From positions 1 to 20,075 of the forward strand of contig CAZICM010000101.1 in the NCBI GenBank assembly GCA_964537685.1: a stretch of DNA of 20,075 bases, written 5' to 3'. Of this stretch, positions 8,801 to 15,023 are shown in pieces; positions within the stretch are counted from its first letter, which is position 1; each line of letters opens with the position of its first letter. The stretch is from CAZICM01 sp964537685. Lineage in GTDB: Bacteria; Myxococcota_A; Polyangia; Polyangiales; Polyangiaceae. The notes beneath the pieces are model-generated. The model was not told where the DNA came from and did not search any database. It saw nothing but the letters and a program-made list of their open reading frames with translations. The position numbers were made by a program, and so were the translations under genes.

Positions 8801-8859
8801 TAGATGGTCAGCTTGGAGTGGGACCGCTTCGGGAATCGAATCAGCTTACATGCCCCTAG
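5827..8859 (+). CDS. Large lipoprotein: DUF4215 + five EGF-like + fourteen RCC1-like repeats
   Basis: Protein of 1010 aa; start at 5827 with AAGGAG 6 nt upstream. Lipobox LMGC puts the lipidated Cys at residue 25, followed by a Gly/Gln linker to residue 61. Residues 64-106 are a DUF4215-type unit (VCGDGTAEGSEACDDGN...GDGCSAVC). Five EGF-like modules of about 39 residues follow (112-305); four begin DIDEC and the fifth NIDEC, consistent with calcium-binding EGF modules. From about 315 to the end there are fourteen RCC1-type units with the core DGTVWAWGxNxxGQLG and the spacer AxGxxHSLALK. Fourteen fits two seven-bladed propellers; the eighth unit is degenerate. Such proteins are common on myxobacterial surfaces and probably mediate binding or adhesion. 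The 3' end overlaps the convergent phosphoesterase gene by 14 bp. Confidence 0.9.
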   Translation: MRRSLSHRPFSVLLGVWCSGVLMGCGSEAPPDSSSGGGAGQGGQSGQGGQAGQGGQGGQGGDPVVCGDGTAEGSEACDDGNKVAGDGCSAVCAVESGFGCQNMADSPSVCTDIDECALNPCDMNALCTNVPGSFTCACNAGFMGDGMSCSDIDECLQNPCDPNASCANTLGSYSCTCDMGFTGNGITCVDIDECLTVKPCDAFATCTNTPGSYTCACNPGYTGSGMVCIDIDECAQNICDSNASCVNTQGSFNCTCDAGYSGNGLTCTNIDECAANPCQNGGQCEDLPGSYACVCKCGFAGALCELSAPSTEMVELASAMHHVLGRRANGTLWSWGDNDYGQMGTAANHGGSWVPTQVVNLTNIVAMSTGGQHALALHANGSIWAFGRNDSGQLGTGDMYLKQSVPVMVVNSSGFVGVAAGFTHSLGLKNDGTVWAWGDNTYGQLGDGTMITKAVPVPVQGLSDVMAISAGFWHSLALKSDGSVWAWGHNPNGQLGDGTFLGKTVPVMVPNLSNVTAIAAGGSHSMALRNDGWAWAWGNNAAGQLSTGTTTDKNTPQLMQGMYNVVSLAAGYYQNAVVKDDGTVWTVGVNRLGQLGDGLQSTNSTLAVQIKDLGNVAQVSSGEEFFLALQNDGKVWGLGSCTHGELGVIPGFFWLAPTQVKVLSSVSEILVGENTMMAIKNDGTQWMWGYDGYNLIYDGFDVDRNIPEEIQSFPPGVVKVLGGMHNVVVKNDGTVWTWGLNGYGQLGDGTTSSKSWPVQVMGISDVSTAAAAGYHTLALKNDGTVWAWGQNTNGELGDGTTTSKSTPVQVMGLSGVVEIVAGYHHNLAIKNDGTVWVWGSNSYGQAGDGTSGNNKLVPVMVSNMMGALHAAAGEEHSIIVKSDGSVWTFGRGDEGQLGNGTIFMNKSTPFQVPGLSNVLSVSAGYKHNVVMKSDGTVWVWGENSRGELGNGDTFHQTSPVLAFSNAVSAKAGRWHSSVLAADGTVWSWGYNIDGQLGVGPLRESNQLTCP

Positions 8860-10234
8860 GATTGCAGAGCGAAGTTCCCGACCAGGCTTCAAATGAATGG
8901 CCCTTGCGCTCGAATCCTAGGCGATCTTCATCATCCGCATAGAAGATTAAATAGCTCATCAGCTTCCACAGGATAAAATCTTTATCGTTTTCGGCGCGGA
9001 CACAGCGCGAACGCCATGTTCCTGAATTGAAGTAGATTTGTTCTCTCCCGCGGTGAACGCCCAGCGCTGCGGTTTCATAGTGATGGGTATGGCCATACAC
9101 CACATAGTGGAGCCCTGTATTTTCGCTGAATATCTTTGGCTCTTTTGGGGCGGCTTTGCGCTGGGGGCCTTCGATTTTCAGGCCCAAGTGCTCAAAGGCG
9201 GACAGGCCCGCTGCAAGGGTATCCACGCCGATGCCCATGCGCAGCAGCCATTGCAATCCCTGAAGCTGATCGGCTTCATCGACAGGATTTAGATAGCTAT
9301 CCCGCTCCTTGAGCCATGCTTTGGCATAAGGTAGATCCATAAAAGCATCGAAGGTTTCCCTGGTGGTTTTATCGATAAGGCCGGAGACGGCATCCCGCAG
9401 AGGCTCAGGCCAGGGTTCTTCCCGGCATAGACAGGCGGACGTATAGTAAATCCAGGGGATAACTGCGGAAATAGGCCGCACATTATCCAGATCCAAGAGG
9501 CGGTTATAGACGGTTTCGATAACATTTTGGGGAATGCCGCCCTCCTGAAGGTACTTTCGCACCATGATAGGAATCCGGGTAATAAATTCGGCGGAGAAGA
9601 CTTCACCGATAGGCACGCGCTGATAATCTTCATCGCTGAATTCAAAGCGATCCCTGGCCCAGCCCTCAAAGTTCCATACATCGAATTCATGGCCATGCCT
9701 GGCGAGCACTCCATAGCGCCGGCTCTCCAAGGTATGAAGCGACAAGCCTTCCATACCTCTGGAATCGATACCTAATAGGCGGTCGATTTCCGTTTTGATG
9801 ATTGGATCGATGGTATAGAGGCGATCGTGGTTTCCGGGGATATACAGATGCCGGACATCGATATTGAGCGCGGATAGGCTTTCGGCGATACCCGCGGCCC
9901 TCCCCGATAGAATTTCGATAGCCTCGCTATTCTCTTTTGCTATATCCCGGAGAACCTTGGAGGCGTGTACCCGGCAGGCTCCGCTTATCGCGCTGGGATC
10001 GCTGATTAGTGATGGCGAACCCCAGGGCCTATCGGCGATGGGTATATCTTGCCATTGCTGCGAGCGCACCAGATCGAAGATATCGCCAAGATACAGAAAG
10101 ATAAGCTCTTGGGCTTTTTTGGCGCGCGCCGCCGAGATGATCTCGTGCATCAGCCGGGCAAAGGCATCGGCCTTTACATTGTGATCGCCGGGCGTGCCAT
10201 CGGTGAAATGAAGGTCGGACAGAACAACAAGCAT
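8846..10234 (-). CDS. Calcineurin-like metallophosphoesterase
   Basis: Protein of 462 aa from the ATG at 10234, where the fold begins directly (MLVVLSDLHF). An in-frame TTG at 10294 would add 20 residues without a better ribosome binding site. All metal-site motifs of the family are present: SDLH (D7, H9), GDIFD (D51, D54), GNHD (N135, H136), ARHGHEFD (H180, H182) and YGHTH (H382, H384). It should be a two-metal phosphohydrolase; the substrate (nucleotide, lipid or nucleic acid) cannot be read from the sequence. A large insert (about 190-370) between the fourth and fifth motifs, predicted mostly helical, makes it longer than the simplest members. No signal peptide, so it is probably cytoplasmic. 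Confidence 0.88.
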   Translation of the reverse strand: MLVVLSDLHFTDGTPGDHNVKADAFARLMHEIISAARAKKAQELIFLYLGDIFDLVRSQQWQDIPIADRPWGSPSLISDPSAISGACRVHASKVLRDIAKENSEAIEILSGRAAGIAESLSALNIDVRHLYIPGNHDRLYTIDPIIKTEIDRLLGIDSRGMEGLSLHTLESRRYGVLARHGHEFDVWNFEGWARDRFEFSDEDYQRVPIGEVFSAEFITRIPIMVRKYLQEGGIPQNVIETVYNRLLDLDNVRPISAVIPWIYYTSACLCREEPWPEPLRDAVSGLIDKTTRETFDAFMDLPYAKAWLKERDSYLNPVDEADQLQGLQWLLRMGIGVDTLAAGLSAFEHLGLKIEGPQRKAAPKEPKIFSENTGLHYVVYGHTHHYETAALGVHRGREQIYFNSGTWRSRCVRAENDKDFILWKLMSYLIFYADDEDRLGFERKGHSFEAWSGTSLCNPRGM

Positions 10235-10304
10235 GGTCGTGCGAGGGAGTTTTTCAGAATTCGCGGCGCTTGCCAAGTCTTTTTCAGCATCCAAAAATAA
10301 AGGG

Positions 10305-10333
10305 TTGACACGGCTTTTTTTTGGGTGTTCGAT
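10305..10333 (+). promoter_or_regulatory. Candidate promoter of the FKBP gene
   Basis: A perfect -35 TTGACA (10305-10310) followed by a T-rich spacer of 17 bp and TTCGAT (10328-10333), a weak -10, lies about 27 bp before the FKBP start at 10360. The gap between divergent genes here is short, so control signals for both the phosphoesterase and the FKBP genes must overlap. Confidence 0.4.
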
Positions 10334-10359
10334 GCGCGGCCTTCAGACGAGGTGTTGAG

Positions 10360-10695
10360 ATGAGCGATGTACAACAATTGATCGCGGTCGATGTGCAGGT
10401 GGGAACAGGCGAGGAAGCCCGCGCGGGGCATCAGGTGAGCGTGCATTATGTGGGCACACTGACCTCGGGCAAGGAGTTTGATAGCTCGCGCAGACGGGGC
10501 GAGCCCTTTTCGTTCCGGCTGGGCGCGGGGCAAGTGATTAAAGGCTGGGATCAGGGTGTGGCGGGGATGCGTGTGGGCGGTATCCGGCAGCTTACGATTC
10601 CGCCGCATCTAGGCTATGGGCAGCAAGGGTTTCCAGGCGCGATTCCGCCCAATGCCACGCTGGTCTTTGAGGTGGAGCTGCTGGGCGTCCGCTGA
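10360..10695 (+). CDS. FKBP-type peptidyl-prolyl cis-trans isomerase
   Basis: Protein of 111 aa, a single FKBP domain, close to the size of minimal family members. The ATG at 10360 has GAGG about 7 nt upstream. The hydrophobic drug/proline pocket is intact: Y30 in VHYVGTL, F40-D41 in GKEFDSS, F50, V59-I60 and W63 in GQVIKGWDQGV, Y86 in LGYG, and F103 in the last strand (ATLVFEVELLGV). No signal peptide, so a cytoplasmic folding helper is most likely. The stop lies 10 bp from the stop of the convergent lipoprotein gene. Confidence 0.95.
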   Translation: MSDVQQLIAVDVQVGTGEEARAGHQVSVHYVGTLTSGKEFDSSRRRGEPFSFRLGAGQVIKGWDQGVAGMRVGGIRQLTIPPHLGYGQQGFPGAIPPNATLVFEVELLGVR

Positions 10696-10705
10696 TTAAA
10701 GCTCG

Positions 10706-11338
10706 CTATGGAGCGGGCGGAGCAAGCACAACATTCACAGGTCCCTGCGCTGGCAGCTCGAAGTCCGCATCTATGCTGAAGGCCGGCGTATTGGTCTGAG
10801 CGTCCATTTCAGAAGCGAATACAGGCACATGAATCCTATATTTGGCTGCCGGCGCGATATGCTGGTTATGGCATGAGCAGCCATCGGGCTGGGTTGAAAA
10901 GGTATAGGTATATCCCAACCATTCGCCGGATGTCATAGCGCCCGGCGCAACCGTAATGGCCTGCTCAAAACATGCCCCGCATGCAATACAGCTTCCTGGA
11001 GGATCGCTGCAGTCCACTGTGCAGTCGCCATAGCGAGAAAGAGCGGAGGTATATCCATCGGCACATGCAAAGATATCAAAATTTAGATGGCAATCCTCCC
11101 GCAGATAGAGGCTGGTCATACCTGGATTTTGAAACTGGAATACCACTTTAAAAGGCCCGGCTTGATCGGTGGGGACCGTGCATTCCGCTGGAATTTCGCC
11201 TCCTGCGCCGCCTGTCCCTGCCCCGCCCGTTCCGCCATTGCCTCCGCTGCCGCCGCCGGTTTCAATGGTGCCTCCACATGCTGCAGCCAATACGATCCAT
11301 ACCGCCCCACAAGCCATGAACTGATATGCTGTTTTCAC
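10706..11338 (-). CDS. Small Cys-containing lipoprotein of unknown function
   Basis: Protein of 210 aa. The GTG at 11338 is preferred: AGGAG lies about 6 nt upstream, and it gives a short signal peptide ending in LAAAC (lipidated Cys at residue 21). A longer in-frame reading back to 11500 has no such support. A Gly/Thr-rich linker (GGNGGTGGAGTGG) follows, then a beta-rich domain with many Cys, including two C-x2-C pairs (SCIACGAC) and CSCHNQH. The Cys pattern suggests disulfides or metal binding in an exported protein. No known domain recognised. The lipobox and linker are the same style as in the other two lipoproteins of this window. Confidence 0.78.
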   Translation of the reverse strand: MKTAYQFMACGAVWIVLAAACGGTIETGGGSGGNGGTGGAGTGGAGGEIPAECTVPTDQAGPFKVVFQFQNPGMTSLYLREDCHLNFDIFACADGYTSALSRYGDCTVDCSDPPGSCIACGACFEQAITVAPGAMTSGEWLGYTYTFSTQPDGCSCHNQHIAPAAKYRIHVPVFASEMDAQTNTPAFSIDADFELPAQGPVNVVLAPPAP

Positions 11339-11624
11339 GCTGTATCTCCTAAAACTTTTGCCGGTACACCGTCCGCAATCGGCGGGCGCCGGCCTATAAT
11401 TGTTTATTGCAAACTCAATACCAACCCATAATAAAGGCATTTTCGCGAGGTGCAGCGGCATACCTGTCGCAATGTGTGTCAGGATGCGCAATCTTCCCAT
11501 CGGCGCCGAGACGTTTTTTCTTTCGGTCTGTCACACTTTTTTTCTCAAAACCGACCAACAACCAAGGCCGCCTTCGGTTTAAAGACTGAATCGGCTCAAC
11601 CGAAGGACATCGGGCGATACCACC
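11339..11624. other. Divergent intergenic region, no gene seen
   Basis: 286 bp between the starts of the minus-strand lipoprotein and the plus-strand double protease. It has an AT-rich patch (about 11396-11442), T-rich runs at 11515-11545, and a perfect 9-bp inverted repeat nearest the protease gene. Overlapping open frames here lack ribosome binding sites and coding character. Confidence 0.6.
11571..11606. promoter_or_regulatory. Perfect 9-bp inverted repeat upstream of the double-protease gene
   Basis: CCTTCGGTT (11571-11579) and AACCGAAGG (11598-11606) are exact reverse complements separated by 18 bases, ending 18 bp before the ATG at 11625. The right arm holds the only SD-like bases (GAAGG), so an RNA hairpin would hide them. 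Equally it could be an operator for a dimeric regulator. A weaker TCGGT/ACCGA pair lies just upstream (about 11523/11550). Confidence 0.5.
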
Positions 11625-13166
11625 ATGACAAAAGCGATTTCCCTTTTTAAAACGCTCTGTTTTGCGTCCACCCTTGCGCTCTGTTCATGCGGGCATCCGG
11701 CGATTCCCTCGGAGCCGTCGTATTCGAGCTTGCCCACTCCCCCTAATGCTTCTCCTGTTCAAGGCATGGGTGCCCAACCATCGCCAACGGTTCTGGCAAA
11801 TCCGGCTCCTCCACTGCCGGATGTACGTATCGATCATATCCCCCACATTCACCAAAAGCCAGATTTTTGCGGGGAAGCTTGTGTCGCCATGGCACTTCAA
11901 AGGCTGGGGCATCATGTAGATCAAGACCAGGTATTTGCCAGAAGCGGGGTAAATCCAGCCCTTGGGAGGGGAGCATGGACTCCAGAGTTGAAAACGGCGG
12001 TAGAATCTTTAGGATTTAATCCTGGCCCTGTGTGGAAACCTATTGCGGCGGCGCGGGCAGCGGAGAAACTCGGGGCGGAATTTACGGCGATGCATCGGGA
12101 TCTTCAAAACGGCATTCCATCGATTGTATGCATGCATTACGACGATAACCCGAACACCACCGAGCACTTTCGCTTGATTGTAGGCTATGATTCCTCGCGG
12201 GATGAAGTTATCTATCATGAGCCCGCGGAGGCCGGCGGAGCATACCGGCGTATGACCCGATCGAGGTTTATGTCGCTATGGCCGCTAAAGTACAGGGCGG
12301 ACACATGGCTCGCAATTCGGCTCAGGCTCGAGCATACCTATCCGGCACAGGCTCAAGTCAGCACGCGCCCGGGCTTTTCTCCTGCGGATTATGCGCAGCA
12401 TGTGATGACGCTAAAAACCAAGCTTTCACGCCTATCGGGTTCGTATACCATTTTGATCGAGCCGCCCTTCGTGGTTATCGGGGACGGCACGGAAGCGCAA
12501 GTGAAGGCGCATTCGGCCCATACCGTGCGATGGGCCGCGCAAAAACTGAAGGCCGATTATTTTTCAAAAGATCCCTCGCGTATTTTGGATATATGGCTCT
12601 TTTCAACGGCTTCGGGATACCGGCGCAATGCAACGATTTTGTTTGGGGAAGAGCCGACAACGCCCTATGGTTATTATACTTCCGCGAACAATGCACTGGT
12701 GATGAATATTGCGACGGGAGGAGGCACGCTGGTTCATGAAATTGTGCATCCTTTTATTGAAGCGAATTTCCCCGGCTGTCCGCCTTGGCTGAATGAGGGA
12801 CTGGGTTCGCTCTATGAACAAAGCGGCGAGGAAAAAGGGCGTATTCACGGATATACCAACTGGAGGCTCGCCGGATTGCAGACCGCGATCCGCCGGAAGA
12901 ATGTGCCTTCGTTCGAGCGTTTGCTCGCTATGGATGGAGATGCCTTTTATGGAGGCGATTATGGAGTTCACTATGCCGCTTCCCGGTATCTCCTTTATTA
13001 TTTGCAGGAGCAGGGCCGGCTTGTGGATTACTATCACGCTTTTTATAAGAATAGAGAAAGCGATCCAACGGGCTTTCAAACGCTCAAGAAGACGCTCGGC
13101 GAAGAGGATATGATCGCCTTTCAAAAACGCTGGGAAAGCTATGTGATGGGTCTGCACTTCCCTTAA
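11625..13166 (+). CDS. Lipoprotein fusing a C39-like cysteine peptidase to an HExxH gluzincin
   Basis: Protein of 513 aa. The signal peptide ends at LCSC (lipidated Cys probably residue 22). A Pro/Ser-rich linker runs to about 65. Residues 70-235 resemble peptidase C39 / papain-like folds: Q77-x4-C82-G (QKPDFCGEACVAMAL), H181 in EHFRLIVGY, and YHEP (E199) where the family usually has DP. Residues 255-510 hold a second, zinc-type domain: GGTLVHEIVHPF (H371, E372, H375) and WLNEGLGSLYE (E391), the HExxH...E pattern of peptidase MA/DUF1570-like gluzincins. Both sites look intact apart from the Asp-to-Glu change. Substrates are unknown; a periplasmic or surface role follows from the lipobox. The ribosome binding site is poorly placed, which fits control by the inverted repeat upstream. 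Confidence 0.82.
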   Translation: MTKAISLFKTLCFASTLALCSCGHPAIPSEPSYSSLPTPPNASPVQGMGAQPSPTVLANPAPPLPDVRIDHIPHIHQKPDFCGEACVAMALQRLGHHVDQDQVFARSGVNPALGRGAWTPELKTAVESLGFNPGPVWKPIAAARAAEKLGAEFTAMHRDLQNGIPSIVCMHYDDNPNTTEHFRLIVGYDSSRDEVIYHEPAEAGGAYRRMTRSRFMSLWPLKYRADTWLAIRLRLEHTYPAQAQVSTRPGFSPADYAQHVMTLKTKLSRLSGSYTILIEPPFVVIGDGTEAQVKAHSAHTVRWAAQKLKADYFSKDPSRILDIWLFSTASGYRRNATILFGEEPTTPYGYYTSANNALVMNIATGGGTLVHEIVHPFIEANFPGCPPWLNEGLGSLYEQSGEEKGRIHGYTNWRLAGLQTAIRRKNVPSFERLLAMDGDAFYGGDYGVHYAASRYLLYYLQEQGRLVDYYHAFYKNRESDPTGFQTLKKTLGEEDMIAFQKRWESYVMGLHFP

Positions 13167-13175
13167 ATTATTATT

Positions 13176-14273
13176 CTACAACTCCCCCTCCCCCAATACC
13201 ACCTCTCCTTCCACAATCGCCGAACCTTCGTTGTCCACCGTGCTTGGATGCTCGACCCGCTCATAGCTCACCCTCCACCGAATCGGTTTTCCTTGGGCTT
13301 CGCGGCCCAAGTCTAACATTGCCACCCGAGTCTGCCCAGGCATTACCCGATCGTCGCTTAGCATCACTTTCACATGAGACTGAGAATCCATCGCGAAATG
13401 TCTTGCCAATATTTTGGTGGATTGTGCAAGCACTTGCTCTTCCACGCCCACAGCTTCGGCGCTGAGGGAAAGGCGCCGAAAGAGATCTCCCGTTGGAAAG
13501 GCATGCCCCAGGGCAAGTGGCTGAATGCGCACTTCAATCTGATTTCCCTTCCGGGAAGCCGAAATTGAGGCTGCAGATTTGAGCATCGCCGGATCGCGGG
13601 AAGCTACAAAGGCATGGGAGCGGTGGCTGCCTTCACCCGAGGATGGATGCCGGTTGGGGATTTTGGGGGCATGACAATCAACACATCCTGTACCTGCAAA
13701 GGGCGAGGATTTATGTTCGCTATGGGTGGATTGCATCAAAAGCTTTTCCTTGCGCCTTGGATCGTGGGGGAAAGAAAACTCATGACAGCCCGCACAAGCC
13801 GCCTCGGAGGCAAAAGCTTGAGAACGGCGCACGGGATGAGGCGCGGGTTTGGCTATCTCCCCCGAAGAACGAGGAGCCGCAAGGATAGGCCCATCCTCTG
13901 GAACATGACATGAAATACATCCAATTCCAAGTTCGGACAATTCTTTGGGAGCATCTTCCGCTGGATTCGCCTCGGGAGCATGACAGCCTCGGCAAAACGC
14001 CAACGGCTCAATGGCCAAGGCCCGCCTATAGATAGGATCGGTATCGGATTGGCGGTGTAGAGAAGAGCGCCATTCCGCGGCAATCTCTTGATGGCAGCCC
14101 TCGCATTTGGCATTCTCCACCGCGGGATTTTGCTTTCTCGGCCTTGGACCTGGGAAAGGCATACGCTCGCCCCCAGTTTGCACATCCTGGAAATCCAGAG
14201 GAAGCGCATGGCCCGCAATAGCCGACAGCGCACAGCCGAGCAGAGGCGCCAATAGCCAAAAGCGGCGTTTCAT
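13176..14273 (-). CDS. Periplasmic five-heme c-type cytochrome
   Basis: Protein of 365 aa. The ATG at 14273 overlaps the TGA of the upstream gene (ATGA) and starts a clear signal peptide (MKRRFWLLAPLLGCALSAIA, cut near GHA). Five CxxCH heme sites are seen: C57-H61, C94-H98, C119-H123, C160-H164 and C197-H201. Spacing and the His-rich stretch (THSEHKSS) resemble the cytochrome c554/c' family of multiheme electron carriers. Residues 230-365 have no heme site and read as a beta-sandwich-like domain (GHAFPTGD, VSYERVEHPS), as in several multiheme proteins of this type. It would pass electrons in the periplasm; donor and acceptor are unknown. Five hemes rather than four is worth noting. Confidence 0.87.
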   Translation of the reverse strand: MKRRFWLLAPLLGCALSAIAGHALPLDFQDVQTGGERMPFPGPRPRKQNPAVENAKCEGCHQEIAAEWRSSLHRQSDTDPIYRRALAIEPLAFCRGCHAPEANPAEDAPKELSELGIGCISCHVPEDGPILAAPRSSGEIAKPAPHPVRRSQAFASEAACAGCHEFSFPHDPRRKEKLLMQSTHSEHKSSPFAGTGCVDCHAPKIPNRHPSSGEGSHRSHAFVASRDPAMLKSAASISASRKGNQIEVRIQPLALGHAFPTGDLFRRLSLSAEAVGVEEQVLAQSTKILARHFAMDSQSHVKVMLSDDRVMPGQTRVAMLDLGREAQGKPIRWRVSYERVEHPSTVDNEGSAIVEGEVVLGEGEL

Positions 14274-14758
14274 TTCACGACCGTACCGGTTTTGAGATCG
14301 AGCTTCAGGGAACGTGAAACCTTGGGTTTTCCGCACATCAGTTGAGGCGCCGAGCCTTTGACTTTATCGGCGATAAGCTGCGTCAGCCTGCGGCCCATAT
14401 CGTAGGAGGGCACAAAAGCAACGAAATACCGCCTTCCGCCGTCAATCGTCTCGGCAAATTCGGCCTTGGAGAATTCGGTGCGGCCCTTAAGCGCATCGCG
14501 CGTCAACGGAAAATCAAAATCGGCGGGTGCCGTCTTGGCGAGTTTATATAGAACGACAAAAACATCTTTGCAGGCGGGTGTGGCCGCTTTCACCAGAGCC
14601 GATGACTCTTTCGTTTCAGGCTTTTTGATATTGGGCTTAAGGGATGGGCCTTGTTTTAAGCGCAGAAGAGCCGTGGTCGCGGTGGTATCGCCCGCATCCC
14701 GATCCGGTCCCGAAACAACAAACACATCTTCATCCCAAAATACGATTTCCTGGGGCAT
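14270..14758 (-). CDS. Unknown protein coupled to the cytochrome gene, possibly cut at its 5' end
   Basis: Protein of 162 aa as read from the ATG at 14758. I recognise no family. It has two Cys (C63 and C143) and a basic C-terminus, and its TGA overlaps the cytochrome ATG, implying co-translation. The frame stays open and protein-like upstream of this ATG (it reads KGETATFMPQEIVFW) to a TGA at 14843-14845, with no start codon there. The ATG itself lacks a well-spaced ribosome binding site (AAAGGTG is about 14 nt away). Since a serine recombinase gene begins just beyond, the simplest reading is that this is the 3' remainder of a longer gene, perhaps once with a signal peptide, split by an integrated element. 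An intact short gene is the alternative. Confidence 0.6.
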   Translation of the reverse strand: MPQEIVFWDEDVFVVSGPDRDAGDTTATTALLRLKQGPSLKPNIKKPETKESSALVKAATPACKDVFVVLYKLAKTAPADFDFPLTRDALKGRTEFSKAEFAETIDGGRRYFVAFVPSYDMGRRLTQLIADKVKGSAPQLMCGKPKVSRSLKLDLKTGTVVK

Positions 14759-14845
14759 GAATGTGGCAGTTTCACCTTTTGAGTTCTTCAGGAACGAGCG
14801 TTCATGTCTGCTGAATCCTCGCCGGTTGGAACGCTCGGCGATTCA

Positions 14846-15023
14846 AGCGTTTGTATCCTAAATCAAGAGCTTGGCCGCCCTCGCTAGCATTGGTGTTCGT
14901 TCGGCGCCTCCCGCGCGAACCTCAAGCAATGAGGCCGAAGGCACCTGGAGTAGGCATCGACCTTGATCGCGTTACAGCGACCCTTCTGCGTGGATTCGCG
15001 CCTCCAACAGAAGTGAGTCAGTC
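14846..15023. other. Recombinase upstream region, candidate attachment area
   Basis: About 180 bp without a gene. An imperfect inverted repeat (GTTCG at 14895-14899, CGAAC at 14916-14920, with further partial matches on both sides of a CGCCTCCC centre) is the kind of imperfect palindrome large serine integrases recognise, but the match is short and could be chance. No strong promoter or ribosome binding site is seen before the ATG at 15024. Confidence 0.25.

Noticed and set aside
10234..10294. TTG start adding 20 residues to the phosphoesterase
   Set aside because: The first catalytic strand begins at the ATG, the extra residues have no domain role, and no better ribosome binding site supports the TTG.
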